This document shows, piece by piece, positions 35,093-43,937 of a stretch of DNA of 64,000 nucleotides. The stretch covers positions 1 through 64,000 of the forward strand of contig JAFVGS010000020.1 in the NCBI GenBank assembly GCA_017474845.1. The letters run 5' to 3'. The DNA comes from Prevotella sp. (GTDB lineage: Bacteria; Bacteroidota; Bacteroidia; Bacteroidales; Bacteroidaceae). The first letter of the stretch is position 1. The number at the start of each line of letters is the position of its first letter. A program made the translations under genes and the position numbers. The notes beneath the pieces are model-generated. The model saw only the letters and a list, made by a program, of their open reading frames with translations. It had not been told where the DNA came from and did not search any database.

Positions 35093-38000
35093 ATGAGAAG
35101 ATCATCTTTATTTGTACTTGTGTTCATCATGGCACTGTCGGCATTCTCGTTTGGTGTCGGCTTGTCGTATGATGCAAACCCCTTTGCCGATGACGATACG
35201 GAAACCGTCGAAGGTACTGATACCGTGGGCGAAGGGGAAGGTGAAGGCGAAGGCGAAGAGGAAGTGGAGCCTGTTGAGAGATTCACCGTCGAGGGTGTCA
35301 TGTATCACGTGACGGAAGAGGGCGTGGTCGAAGTGGAAGGCGTGGAAGAAGGCGCCACCAGCATCGTCATTCCAGAGGAAGTCACCTATGAAGAGACCAC
35401 ATACCAGGTGACGGCGATTGTAGAGAATGCGTTCTCCGGGAATAAGACACTGACCTCAGTCAGCATAGCAGGCAGCGTAAAAGAGATTCCCAAGGAGACC
35501 TTTAAAGAATGTTCCGGCCTGACGACAATCGAACTTGGCGAAGGTATCGAAGTGATTGGTGAATCTGCCTTCGCAGGCTGTTCGAAACTGGAGACTCTGG
35601 TCATTCCGGAATCTGTGACGGAACTGGGCAAGGGGCTCTTCGAGGACTGTACCAGCCTGATAGCTGTCGAGATAGACTGCGATGTCGAGACTGTAGATCA
35701 GGATCTCTTCAAGGGCTGCACCAGTCTGGAGGAGATTGAAATCAAGGGCAACATCAAAACAGTGGCCGAATCGGTGTTTGAAGGCAACCAAAAGCTGAAA
35801 TCCGTCAAACTCAGCGGTGACATCGAGGAGATGGGCAAGAACGCCTTTAAGGACTGTACCGGGCTTGAGACGTTTGAATTCGGCGAGAATAAGAATGTGA
35901 ACGTGATTGGCGAGTCTGCCTTCGAGGGCTGTACCAGCCTGAAGGCCATCACCGTCCCCGGCAGCCTGAAAGTGATTGAGAAGACGACCTTCAAGGATTG
36001 TACCAGTCTGAAGGATCTTGTGATAGAGACAGGCGTGGAAGAGATTGGTGAATCGGCTTTCGAAGGTTGTACGAGTATTGAAGAGCTCACCATTCCCAGC
36101 ACGGTGAAGAAGGTGGGCGAGAAAGCCTTTAAGGACTGTACCAGCTTGAAGACCGTCAATATTGAAGAGGGTGTCGAAGAGATCGGTAATTCAGCCTTTG
36201 AAGGTTGCGGAGAACTGAAGGTGGTCTCCATCCCCGCCTCTGTAAAAGATATCGGTGAGTCGGTCTTTGACGGCAGCAGTCTGGAGGAAGTGACTATTCC
36301 CGGTTCGATGAAGATAGTCAAGGACGGGGCGTTCAAGGGTTGTAAGGAATTGAAGAAACTCACGATTGAAGAAGGTGTCGAGGAGATCGGTAATTTAGCC
36401 TTTGCAGGTTGTATCAATCTGACAGAACTTATCATCCCGAAGTCGGTGAAGAAGATCGGCATTTCTGCCTTTAGGAATTGTGAGATGATAGAATCGCTGG
36501 AGTTGGGCGAGGGACTGACGGAGATGGGCGACTCGGTGTTTGCGGGTTGTCTCAGCCTGCCGACAGTCGTGTTGCCAGAGAGTATCACCGAACTGGCGAC
36601 AGCCTCCTTCTGGGGTTGCGAGAAGCTGGATTCCGTCTCTTTGTCTGATGGGCTGAAGAAGATCGGCGAGTCCGCTTTCGAGGGGTGTAAGGTGCTCCCC
36701 TCGGTGTATCTGCCGGAGAGTCTCGAGAGTATAGAGAAGGCCGCTTTCAGAGGTTGCGACAGTCTGAAGTTTGTCAGCGTGGCGTTCATGCAGCCTTTCG
36801 ACATAGACCTCAGCGTGTTTGAGGGTATTCATCCCGAGTCCGTCCTGAAAGTGCCCAAAGGCACGAGGGCCACGTTTATGAAGGCAGAGTGCTGGGCTAA
36901 GCAGTTCTCTAAGATTGTGGGTGGTGAATATAAGGTGACCGTCGTAGCTGTCGGCAACGGTCAGGCCGTTTGTCAGCATGAGGCCCTGGCCGACAGCACG
37001 CAGGCCGTCCGCAACGATTCCGTGCAGTACACCTTTATGGAAGGAGACTCGTGTGCGGTGGCATTCCTCTCCGACACGGGGTATCAGATTATGGACGTGA
37101 CAGTCAACGACCGGGTGGTCTCCGACAGCCTGTTTGCAGACATTTATGCCGCCGACACCCTCTCCACCGAGAAACCCAGGTATGGCGAATACAGCATAGC
37201 CTATCTTGATCAGGACTATACGGTCGCCGTGGCCTATGAGCGTATCCACTATCGCCTTGTCATCACCTCCATCGGCCAGGGTACCGTCAACTTCGATGGC
37301 ACCTCTGTAGAAGACACGACCACCGTGTTCAGGGTCGAGGAAGGCACCGATGTCTTCATCACATTCAGTCCGGCAGACAACTGGCGTATCAAGCAAGTCA
37401 TGCTCGACAGTCTTGATATCACGTCGGAACTGGCAAAATACCAGTACTCCGTCAAGAACCTCAGGAAACACACGACGCTCGTGGCCGAATATGAGGAGAT
37501 ACCCGTCAACAAATACATCCTCACCGTCTATGTCTCCGGCAATGGCGAGGTGGCCGTCGATGGAGAGACTATTATCCGTGACCGGTCATGGTCCGCATAC
37601 TTCAATGAAGACACCACGGCAGTGCTCACTTTCATTCCCGATGAAGGCTATACAGCCAAATACGTGAGGGTGAACGGCACAGACGTGACAGATGCCATCG
37701 TCGACAACCAGTACACACTCTCGAGTATCCGGGCAGATATCAACGTCAACGTATCGTTCGCCGCTCTGGACATGACGTTCGAGAAAGACGGCATCCATTA
37801 TCTCGTGTCTTCGTTTGCCGACAAGCAGGTCACCATCACGTCTGTCGATAACATGCAGACGCTCGAGGTGCCGGCTACAGTGGCATACGGCGATAACGTG
37901 TGGGAGGTGACAGGCATTGCCGAGGATGCTTTGGCCGGCTGTAAGGATATCGCTGCAGCCATCTGGAACCCGAATACCCAGTTCAGGGCGACCGTCAGCA

Positions 38001-38857
38001 ATCCCAACTTCCTGCTCTATGTGAGCGATGCGAAGTATGTAGCCTGGGAAGACCAGAACGCCGTGGTAGATGGTGTGGCTGCCCGTATCGTACTCTCCGA
38101 CGGGAAGGAAGGCAACGACTTCTACTGTCCGCGCTCATTCACGGCAGAAAAGGTCACCTACACCCATAACTACTCGATGGAGACAGGTATCATGGAGCCG
38201 AGGGGATGGGAGACCATCGCCCTGCCGTTCGACGTGCAGACCGTCAGCCATGCTACCGCTGGAATCATCGTTCCCTTTAGGAAGTGGACGACGGAAAGTG
38301 ACCAGAAACCGTTCTGGCTCTATGAGCTGACAGCTAACGGCTATCAGGAGGCCGAAGCCATTAAGGCCAATACACCATATATAATAAGTATGCCGAACAA
38401 CAGCCTCTATCTGACAGACTATCGGATCATCGGTGACGTGACCTTCGAGTCGGAGAATGTCGAAGTCAAGAAATCCGATGACCTGCATAGCGTTCGTTAT
38501 AATGATAGGACGTTAGTACCCAATTTCGTCAACAAGAGTGACGATGCCATCCTGCCCCTCAACGTGAATAATGCTGTCGTGGCATATTCGGAGGCAGACA
38601 TGGGCAGCAAGTTCGTGAAAGGACTCCGTGCTGCGTATCCCTTCGAGGCCTATATGACCACCACTTCCGGCACCCGTTCCATCGGCGTGCTGGACGGTAT
38701 GACGACAGGAATCAGGGATATTGCAGCTCCCAGCGATATCAAGGATGCCAAGGTGTATGACATGCGCGGCGTGCTTGTCAGGAGCAAGGAGTCAGGAGCC
38801 AAGAGTCTGAAGCCGGGCATCTATGTGGTACAGGGAAAGAAAATGATCATTAAATAG
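35093..38857 (+). CDS. BspA-like leucine-rich repeat surface protein with sorting-tail-like end
   Basis: 1254 residues. Signal peptide (about 1-25), an acidic Gly-Glu linker (about 40-60), then about 20 LRR_5/BspA repeats of about 23 residues (about 90-590; pattern AFEGCTSLxxVxIPxSVxxI). Next come three beta-rich repeat domains (about 610-890; YKVTVVAVGNGQ, YRLVITSIGQGTVNFDG, YILTVYVSGNGEVAVDG) like InlB/Flg_new B-repeats, one more LRR-like segment, a beta domain, and a C-terminal segment VYDMRGVLVR...LKPGIYVVQGKKMIIK like a type IX secretion sorting tail. Likely surface adhesin or binding protein. A BACON-like lipoprotein gene follows after 14 bp. Confidence 0.88.
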   Translation: MRRSSLFVLVFIMALSAFSFGVGLSYDANPFADDDTETVEGTDTVGEGEGEGEGEEEVEPVERFTVEGVMYHVTEEGVVEVEGVEEGATSIVIPEEVTYEETTYQVTAIVENAFSGNKTLTSVSIAGSVKEIPKETFKECSGLTTIELGEGIEVIGESAFAGCSKLETLVIPESVTELGKGLFEDCTSLIAVEIDCDVETVDQDLFKGCTSLEEIEIKGNIKTVAESVFEGNQKLKSVKLSGDIEEMGKNAFKDCTGLETFEFGENKNVNVIGESAFEGCTSLKAITVPGSLKVIEKTTFKDCTSLKDLVIETGVEEIGESAFEGCTSIEELTIPSTVKKVGEKAFKDCTSLKTVNIEEGVEEIGNSAFEGCGELKVVSIPASVKDIGESVFDGSSLEEVTIPGSMKIVKDGAFKGCKELKKLTIEEGVEEIGNLAFAGCINLTELIIPKSVKKIGISAFRNCEMIESLELGEGLTEMGDSVFAGCLSLPTVVLPESITELATASFWGCEKLDSVSLSDGLKKIGESAFEGCKVLPSVYLPESLESIEKAAFRGCDSLKFVSVAFMQPFDIDLSVFEGIHPESVLKVPKGTRATFMKAECWAKQFSKIVGGEYKVTVVAVGNGQAVCQHEALADSTQAVRNDSVQYTFMEGDSCAVAFLSDTGYQIMDVTVNDRVVSDSLFADIYAADTLSTEKPRYGEYSIAYLDQDYTVAVAYERIHYRLVITSIGQGTVNFDGTSVEDTTTVFRVEEGTDVFITFSPADNWRIKQVMLDSLDITSELAKYQYSVKNLRKHTTLVAEYEEIPVNKYILTVYVSGNGEVAVDGETIIRDRSWSAYFNEDTTAVLTFIPDEGYTAKYVRVNGTDVTDAIVDNQYTLSSIRADINVNVSFAALDMTFEKDGIHYLVSSFADKQVTITSVDNMQTLEVPATVAYGDNVWEVTGIAEDALAGCKDIAAAIWNPNTQFRATVSNPNFLLYVSDAKYVAWEDQNAVVDGVAARIVLSDGKEGNDFYCPRSFTAEKVTYTHNYSMETGIMEPRGWETIALPFDVQTVSHATAGIIVPFRKWTTESDQKPFWLYELTANGYQEAEAIKANTPYIISMPNNSLYLTDYRIIGDVTFESENVEVKKSDDLHSVRYNDRTLVPNFVNKSDDAILPLNVNNAVVAYSEADMGSKFVKGLRAAYPFEAYMTTTSGTRSIGVLDGMTTGIRDIAAPSDIKDAKVYDMRGVLVRSKESGAKSLKPGIYVVQGKKMIIK

Positions 38858-38871
38858 GAAAGGAGACAGAT

Positions 38872-39279
38872 ATGATGGAAATGATGAAGAAAACAACGAT
38901 ATTGCTGCTGATGATGGCAGCCCTTGTGGCCTGTGGCGACGATGATGATGCAGAAACCACCAAGAAGCCGGACTATATCGCCGCCAACGAGGAAATGACC
39001 TTGTCGGACAATAGCGAGGGCACTCTGGCCATCAAGTCCAACTGTAAGTGGCATCTTTATGCCGAAGTCGACTGGCTGTTCATGGATCCGGCCTCGGGAG
39101 AGGGAAACGGAAAAGTGACTATCACCGCCAGTCCGAATAAGACGGGTGATGTCAGATCGGGCACCATCTACATGAGAAATGAGGATAACTCGCTGGAGAG
39201 GACGGTGATTGTCTATCAGAAGAAGAATGCGGACAACAGTCTCGTGCCGGAGCCGGGCGAGAACCCGTTCCCGGAGTGA
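38872..39279 (+). CDS. BACON-like lipoprotein
   Basis: 135 residues. A lipoprotein signal ends in ALVACGDDDD, with an Asp run after the cysteine as in Bacteroidetes surface lipoproteins. The mature part is one beta domain with NCKWHLYAEVDWLFMDPASG and RSGTIYMRNED, the pattern of BACON domains, which lie in carbohydrate-related surface proteins. A strong ribosome site (AGGAAAGGAGA) precedes ATG 38872. It is probably co-transcribed with the LRR protein. A short AAGGTAAAAA repeat lies after its stop (39279-39304). Confidence 0.75.
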   Translation: MMEMMKKTTILLLMMAALVACGDDDDAETTKKPDYIAANEEMTLSDNSEGTLAIKSNCKWHLYAEVDWLFMDPASGEGNGKVTITASPNKTGDVRSGTIYMRNEDNSLERTVIVYQKKNADNSLVPEPGENPFPE

Positions 39280-39304
39280 AGGTAAAAAGGTAAAAAAGTA
39301 AAAT
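39279..39304. repeat. GGTAAAAA short-period repeat
   Basis: Units of about 8 bp (GGTAAAAA) after the BACON gene. The reverse-complement form recurs at 42668-42706 between the lptG and DEAD-box genes. Confidence 0.55.
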
Positions 39305-39315
39305 AACATAATGAT

Positions 39316-40356
39316 ATGAAACAGACAATTTTAGTAACAGGCGGTACTGGATTCATCGGAAGCCATACGACCGTAGAACTGCAGGAAGCAGGTTATGAGG
39401 TAGTAATCATCGACAACCTCTCAAACTCGAACATCAACGTATTGGACGGCATTGAGAAGATCACAGGCATTCGTCCTGCCTTTGAGAAGGTGGACTGCTG
39501 CGATTTCGAAGCCCTTGAAGGAGTGTTCAAGAAGTATCCGAAGATTGAGGGCATCATTCATTTCGCCGCTTCGAAGGCTGTGGGCGAGAGTGTGGAGAAA
39601 CCGTTGCTCTATTACCGTAACAACCTCACTTCGCTCATCAACCTGTTGGAACTGATGCCGAAGTACGACGTGAAGGGCATTATCTTCTCGTCGAGCTGCA
39701 CCGTCTATGGTCAGCCCTCGCAGGAGAACCTGCCTGTGACGGAGAATGCTCCCATCCAGAAGGCAATGAGTCCTTATGGCAACACGAAGCAGATCAACGA
39801 GGAGATCATCCAGGACTATATCCACTCGGGGGCGCCCATCAAGAGCATCATCCTCAGATATTTCAACCCCATCGGTGCACATCCCTCTGCACTCATCGGT
39901 GAACTGCCCAATGGCGTGCCCATGAACCTCATTCCCTTCGTAACACAGACAGCCATGGGTATCCGTGAGCAGCTGAAGATCTTCGGCCACGACTATAATA
40001 CCCCCGATAAGACCTGTATCCGTGACTATATCTACGTGGTGGATCTGGCCAAGGCTCATGTGAAGGCTATGGAGCGTGTGCTCGACAAGCCAGAGACCGA
40101 TGCCGTAGAGGTATTCAATATCGGTACGGGCAAGGGACTGTCTACCTTAGAGGTGGTAGAGGGCTTTGAGAAGGCCACAGGCGTGAAAGTGAACTGGACC
40201 TATGCACCCCGTCGTGAAGGTGACATCGAGCAGGTGTGGGGTAATGTCGACAAAGCCAACAAGGTCTTGGGCTGGAAGGCTGACACTCCCACGGAGGATG
40301 TCCTGAAGAGTGCCTGGAAATGGCAGAAAAAACTCCGCGAAGATGGAATACAGTAA
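39316..40356 (+). CDS. galE: UDP-glucose 4-epimerase
   Basis: 346 residues, usual length. It interconverts UDP-glucose and UDP-galactose with bound NAD. The Rossmann motif TGGTGFIGSH is at about 8-17; the catalytic Ser is in SSSCTVYG (about 125-132) and the Tyr-x-x-x-Lys pair in SPYGNTKQ (about 152-159). No signal peptide. It converges on ispE across a long inverted repeat. Confidence 0.95.
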   Translation: MKQTILVTGGTGFIGSHTTVELQEAGYEVVIIDNLSNSNINVLDGIEKITGIRPAFEKVDCCDFEALEGVFKKYPKIEGIIHFAASKAVGESVEKPLLYYRNNLTSLINLLELMPKYDVKGIIFSSSCTVYGQPSQENLPVTENAPIQKAMSPYGNTKQINEEIIQDYIHSGAPIKSIILRYFNPIGAHPSALIGELPNGVPMNLIPFVTQTAMGIREQLKIFGHDYNTPDKTCIRDYIYVVDLAKAHVKAMERVLDKPETDAVEVFNIGTGKGLSTLEVVEGFEKATGVKVNWTYAPRREGDIEQVWGNVDKANKVLGWKADTPTEDVLKSAWKWQKKLREDGIQ

Positions 40357-40358
40357 TA

Positions 40359-40497
40359 TAGAAGTTAAAGGGAAGTTAAAAGGAAGTTATCGCGGTCTAT
40401 GACCGCTTGGAAGTTAAAGGGACATTACTGATAGCGCTTGCTGGATCCTCAGAACTATTGTCCTTTTAACTTCCTTTTAACTTCCCTTTAACTTCTA
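40359..40497. repeat. 31-bp perfect inverted repeat between galE and ispE
   Basis: Arms 40359-40389 and 40467-40497 are exact inverted copies built from AAGTTAAAGG-type units; an inner hairpin (GCGGTC-TAT-GACCGC) is at about 40392-40406. The right arm contains the ispE stop codon (40495-40497). Likely acts as a convergent terminator. The AAGTTAAAG unit recurs at 60510-60558. Confidence 0.9.
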
Positions 40498-41328
40498 CAA
40501 TTTCATCACTGTCTTGAAAGTGCCTTCGGCATTGAACTCATCGAGGGAGACTGGTTCACGGAAGAGTCCGAAGAGTGAAGAACCAGAACCAGACATCGCG
40601 GCATAGACAGCCCCTAAGTCATAGAGACGGTCCTTGATGGCACCGATCTCGGGATGGAGGGCGAAGACGCTCTTCTCAAAATCGTTGGTGAGATGGTCAC
40701 GCCAAGTCTCTACAGGCTGCATCACGATGTCACGGCAATTCACGTCAGGGTGCTGTGGGGTGATGAGTGAAAAGGCCTCCTTCGTGGATACAGGGATGGC
40801 AGGACGCACCACGGCGAGATACCAGCCACGTAGTGAGAGACTGATGGGCTCAAGCCTTTCGCCTATACCTTCGGCATAACAGGGCTTATTCAAAACGAAG
40901 AAAGCACAGTCGGCACCCAGGCGGGCGGCATAGTCAATCATCTGCTGGTCAGAGAGTCCCAGTTGGAACATCTGATTGAGCAACGTAATCATAAATCCGC
41001 AGTCGCTGCTGCCACCACCCATACCAGCCTGAGTCGGTATACCTTTATATAAATGCGCGTGTATGCGAGGAAGGGTAGGGAAGTCCTGCTTCAACAGGTT
41101 GTAGGCACGCACCACGAGGTTTTTCTGCTCATCGCCGTCGATCACGATGTTTGTCACCTTCAGGTCGCAGTCGACGGCAGAAGGGAACTGCTCGTCCATC
41201 TCAAACACCTCAAGGGCGTCGCAGATAGGGACGGGATAGAAGACGGTCTCCAGGTTGTGGTATCCGTCAGGACGGCGCTCAACGACGTTAAGCCCGAGGT
41301 TGATCTTGCAGATAGGATGAGTTATCAT
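40495..41328 (-). CDS. ispE: 4-diphosphocytidyl-2-C-methyl-D-erythritol kinase
   Basis: 277 residues, GHMP kinase fold, in the MEP pathway of isoprenoid synthesis. The ATP-binding loop is PTQAGMGGGSSDCG (about 95-108), and KINLGLNVVERRPDGYHNLE (about 8-27) holds the substrate-binding start. A second conserved GSGSSLFG is at about 251-258. Last gene of the lon-tgt-lptG-DEAD-ispE run; its stop lies in the inverted repeat. Confidence 0.95.
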   Translation of the reverse strand: MITHPICKINLGLNVVERRPDGYHNLETVFYPVPICDALEVFEMDEQFPSAVDCDLKVTNIVIDGDEQKNLVVRAYNLLKQDFPTLPRIHAHLYKGIPTQAGMGGGSSDCGFMITLLNQMFQLGLSDQQMIDYAARLGADCAFFVLNKPCYAEGIGERLEPISLSLRGWYLAVVRPAIPVSTKEAFSLITPQHPDVNCRDIVMQPVETWRDHLTNDFEKSVFALHPEIGAIKDRLYDLGAVYAAMSGSGSSLFGLFREPVSLDEFNAEGTFKTVMKL

Positions 41329-41352
41329 ATTTACGATTTTACGATTTACGAT
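41329..41352. repeat. TTTACGAT short-period repeat
   Basis: Three TTTACGAT-type units fill the gap between the DEAD-box stop and ispE start; the first includes the DEAD-box stop codon. Another instance of short-period repeats at gene ends in this window. Confidence 0.6.
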
Positions 41353-42662
41353 GGATTACCTTGGCCGTCGTTCTTAGTGCGGTGATGACGTTTCTTCTTC
41401 TTAGCGCCATCTTGACCATTGGTCTTGGATTTTGCCTGATTGTTCTGACCGTTACCCTTCGAGTGCCAGCGGCCATGACGACGGGTGTTGGAACGTTTCT
41501 TCTCACGTTTGGTGTAGACAGGTGCCTCACCAAGACCTTCGGGCAGTGGCGACTTCTCCACCTCCTTACCTAAGAAGTGCTCTATCTGCTGGAAACGGTA
41601 GATGTCTGCCTCGCTGATGAAGGTGATAGCCTCTCCGTCACGGTCTGCACGGGCGGTACGACCAATACGATGCACATAATCCTCGGCATCGTGGGGCACG
41701 TCGTAGTTGATGACAATGCGGATATCGTCGATGTCGATACCACGCGCCACGATGTCTGTAGCCACCAGCACGTCCGTCTGTCCTGCCTTGAAACGGTACA
41801 TCACCTCGTCGCGTTCCTGTTGGGAGAGGTCAGAGTGCATCTGGTCGCAGTTGATGTGCATCTGCTTCAGACTTCTGGCAATCTCCTTCACCTTCTCCTT
41901 CTTGCCGGAGAAGATGATGACGCGCTGCAGGTCTCCCTTTTTGAAGATATGATTGATGATCTTCAGTTTCTGCGGATCATAGCAGACATAGGCGCTCTGG
42001 TGAATCTTCTCCGCAGGCTTGGAGACAGCGATCTTCACCTCCACAGGGTTGTGGAGCAGGGTGACGGCCAGTTCACGGATCTTCGGCGGCATCGTGGCAG
42101 AGAACATGATGCGCTGACACGACTGCGGCAGCTGCTGCACTATCTTCATGATATCCTCGATGAATCCCATGTCGAGCATACGGTCTGCCTCGTCAAGAAC
42201 GAAGAAGCTGCAGCGGGAGAGGTCGAGGTTGCCCACTTTCAGATGACTGAGCAGACGACCTGGTGTGGCGATGAGCACATCAGCGCCCAGACGCATGCCA
42301 CGCAGTTCCTGTTCATATCGTCCTCCGTCATTGCCGCCATAAACCGCCACAGATGACACACCGTCGAGATAGTAGCCGAAGCCCTGCATGGCCTGGTCTA
42401 TCTGCTGGGCCAGTTCACGGGTGGGGGACATGATGACGCAGTTGATGGCATCCTTGGGGTAGCCGCCGTCATCGAGCATCGAAAGGATGGGCAACAGATA
42501 GGCTGCAGTCTTTCCCGTTCCCGTCTGAGCCACACCCAACAGGTCGTAGCCGTCGAGGATCTCTGGGATACAACGTTCCTGTATAGGAGTCATCTCGTCG
42601 AAGCGCATGTCGTAGAGCGCATCGAGTATATTATCGTTCAGATATGTTTCTTCAAATTTCAC
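41346..42662 (-). CDS. DEAD-box RNA helicase, RhlE-like
   Basis: 438 residues. Q motif TPIQERCIPEIL (about 25-36), Walker A AQTGTGKT (about 46-53), DEAD in LDEADRMLDMGF (about 157-168), SAT in FSATMPPKI (about 190-198), and the HRIGRTARADRDG motif (about 329-341). The last 60 residues are a Lys/Arg-rich RNA-binding tail. It should remodel RNA, for example in ribosome assembly or cold adaptation. It is in the minus-strand operon after lptG. Confidence 0.9.
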   Translation of the reverse strand: MKFEETYLNDNILDALYDMRFDEMTPIQERCIPEILDGYDLLGVAQTGTGKTAAYLLPILSMLDDGGYPKDAINCVIMSPTRELAQQIDQAMQGFGYYLDGVSSVAVYGGNDGGRYEQELRGMRLGADVLIATPGRLLSHLKVGNLDLSRCSFFVLDEADRMLDMGFIEDIMKIVQQLPQSCQRIMFSATMPPKIRELAVTLLHNPVEVKIAVSKPAEKIHQSAYVCYDPQKLKIINHIFKKGDLQRVIIFSGKKEKVKEIARSLKQMHINCDQMHSDLSQQERDEVMYRFKAGQTDVLVATDIVARGIDIDDIRIVINYDVPHDAEDYVHRIGRTARADRDGEAITFISEADIYRFQQIEHFLGKEVEKSPLPEGLGEAPVYTKREKKRSNTRRHGRWHSKGNGQNNQAKSKTNGQDGAKKKKRHHRTKNDGQGNPS

Positions 42663-42667
42663 TATTT

Positions 42668-42706
42668 AACCTTTTACTTTTTTACCTTTTTACCTTTTTA
42701 CCTTTA
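42668..42706. repeat. TTTTTACC short-period repeat
   Basis: Four to five TTTTTACC units fill the gap between lptG and the DEAD-box gene and reach the lptG stop codon. Inverse of the unit at 39279-39304. Confidence 0.6.
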
Positions 42707-43888
42707 ATTCGGCGCCTGCCGGTAACAGTAGTATGCAATAATCGCATAGAGGATATTGGGTATCCACGCAGCCAGCAGCGGGGGCGTGTCGGCATTGATG
42801 GCAAAGGTGGAACTGATGGTCTGCAACAGGATATAGGAGAACGAGAGTCCCAGGCCGATACCGAGACTGACGCCCATGCCACCCTTGCGCTTTTTGCTGG
42901 AAAGACTGGCCCCGATGATGGTCAGGATAAACGAGGCAAACGATGTGGCAATACGTTTGTAATACTCCACCTCGTACTGTACCACATTGCTCGAACCACG
43001 TTCCGTCTGTTTCGAGATATACTGCCTCAGCTCGTCTGACGTCAGCGTCTCCTGTTGTCCCTTCGAGAAGACCAGGTCCATGGGCTCCATGTGGATGAGG
43101 GTGTCGATGACCGACCCTGACTTGATGTCTTCGCGGAGTCCCTTCAGCGTCCTAATCTTATAGTTCTGCGCCTTCCAGTGGAAACGGTCATCACTGATGG
43201 TGTCGTAACGGATGACAGAGGCTGTCATGTGACTGACGAGCTTCTTCTTCTCGAACTTGTCGAGCGAAAAGCCATAGCCGGTCTTCGTGTTGTCGTCGTA
43301 CTGCTGGATATAGGCGATAATACCAGGTCCCACCATCAACTGTACGTTGCTGGCAGAAGTGATCTTATCATTGTTCTTGTATTTCGCTTCGAAGTCCTGA
43401 CGCACGATGTTTCCCTTGGGGATGATGTAGGCGCCGAGATAGTAGTTCACCAGGGCGATGAGTGCGGCAGAGAGCAGATAGGGGCGCATGAGCCGTCTGA
43501 AGCTCACGCCGGCAGCCAGCATCGCGATGATTTCCGAGTTACCCGCCAGTTTGGAGGTGAAGAAAATGACGGCTATAAAGACAAAGAGCGGTGAGAACAA
43601 ATTGGCGAAGTAGGGCAGGAAGTTGGCGTAGTAGTCGAAGACGATGGCTTTCAACGGGGCGCCATAAGTGGAGAACTTCGAGAGGTTCTCGTTGACGTCG
43701 AAGACGATGGCAATGGATATGATGAGGATGATGGAGTAAATATATGTGCCGATGAACTTGGCAACGATATACCTGTCGAGGCGTGACAGCAGACGTAAAG
43801 GATTCAGGTAACGCACCCAACGGAGATGCTCCCACAGGAAGCGTCCCGTCTTACGCAGCCATACTCTTATATACTTACTCTTTTTCAT
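42704..43888 (-). CDS. lptG: LptF/LptG permease (LPS export)
   Basis: 394 residues, YjgP/YjgQ family: two N-terminal membrane helices (about 48-70, 100-122 with the NSEIIAMLAAG motif nearby), a periplasmic jellyroll, then C-terminal helices (about 300-390). With LptF and LptB it extracts lipopolysaccharide from the inner membrane. The N-terminus has about 35 extra basic residues before DRYIVAKFIGTY, so a later start is possible, though no good codon is seen. It lies between tgt and the helicase gene, as often in Bacteroidetes. Confidence 0.87.
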   Translation of the reverse strand: MKKSKYIRVWLRKTGRFLWEHLRWVRYLNPLRLLSRLDRYIVAKFIGTYIYSIILIISIAIVFDVNENLSKFSTYGAPLKAIVFDYYANFLPYFANLFSPLFVFIAVIFFTSKLAGNSEIIAMLAAGVSFRRLMRPYLLSAALIALVNYYLGAYIIPKGNIVRQDFEAKYKNNDKITSASNVQLMVGPGIIAYIQQYDDNTKTGYGFSLDKFEKKKLVSHMTASVIRYDTISDDRFHWKAQNYKIRTLKGLREDIKSGSVIDTLIHMEPMDLVFSKGQQETLTSDELRQYISKQTERGSSNVVQYEVEYYKRIATSFASFILTIIGASLSSKKRKGGMGVSLGIGLGLSFSYILLQTISSTFAINADTPPLLAAWIPNILYAIIAYYCYRQAPN

Positions 43889-43937
43889 CTGTGGAAATCT
43901 CTTCTTCTGTGGGAATCAGTGTAATCTGTGGCTCCTT

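Noticed and set aside
35698..36804. A 368-codon minus-strand frame opposite the leucine-rich repeats
   Set aside because: Its repeats (SPISSTPSS type) are only the complement of the LRR codons.
36395..37471. A 358-codon minus-strand frame opposite the B-repeat region of the surface protein
   Set aside because: No motif, no start signal, and the plus-strand gene is continuous across it.
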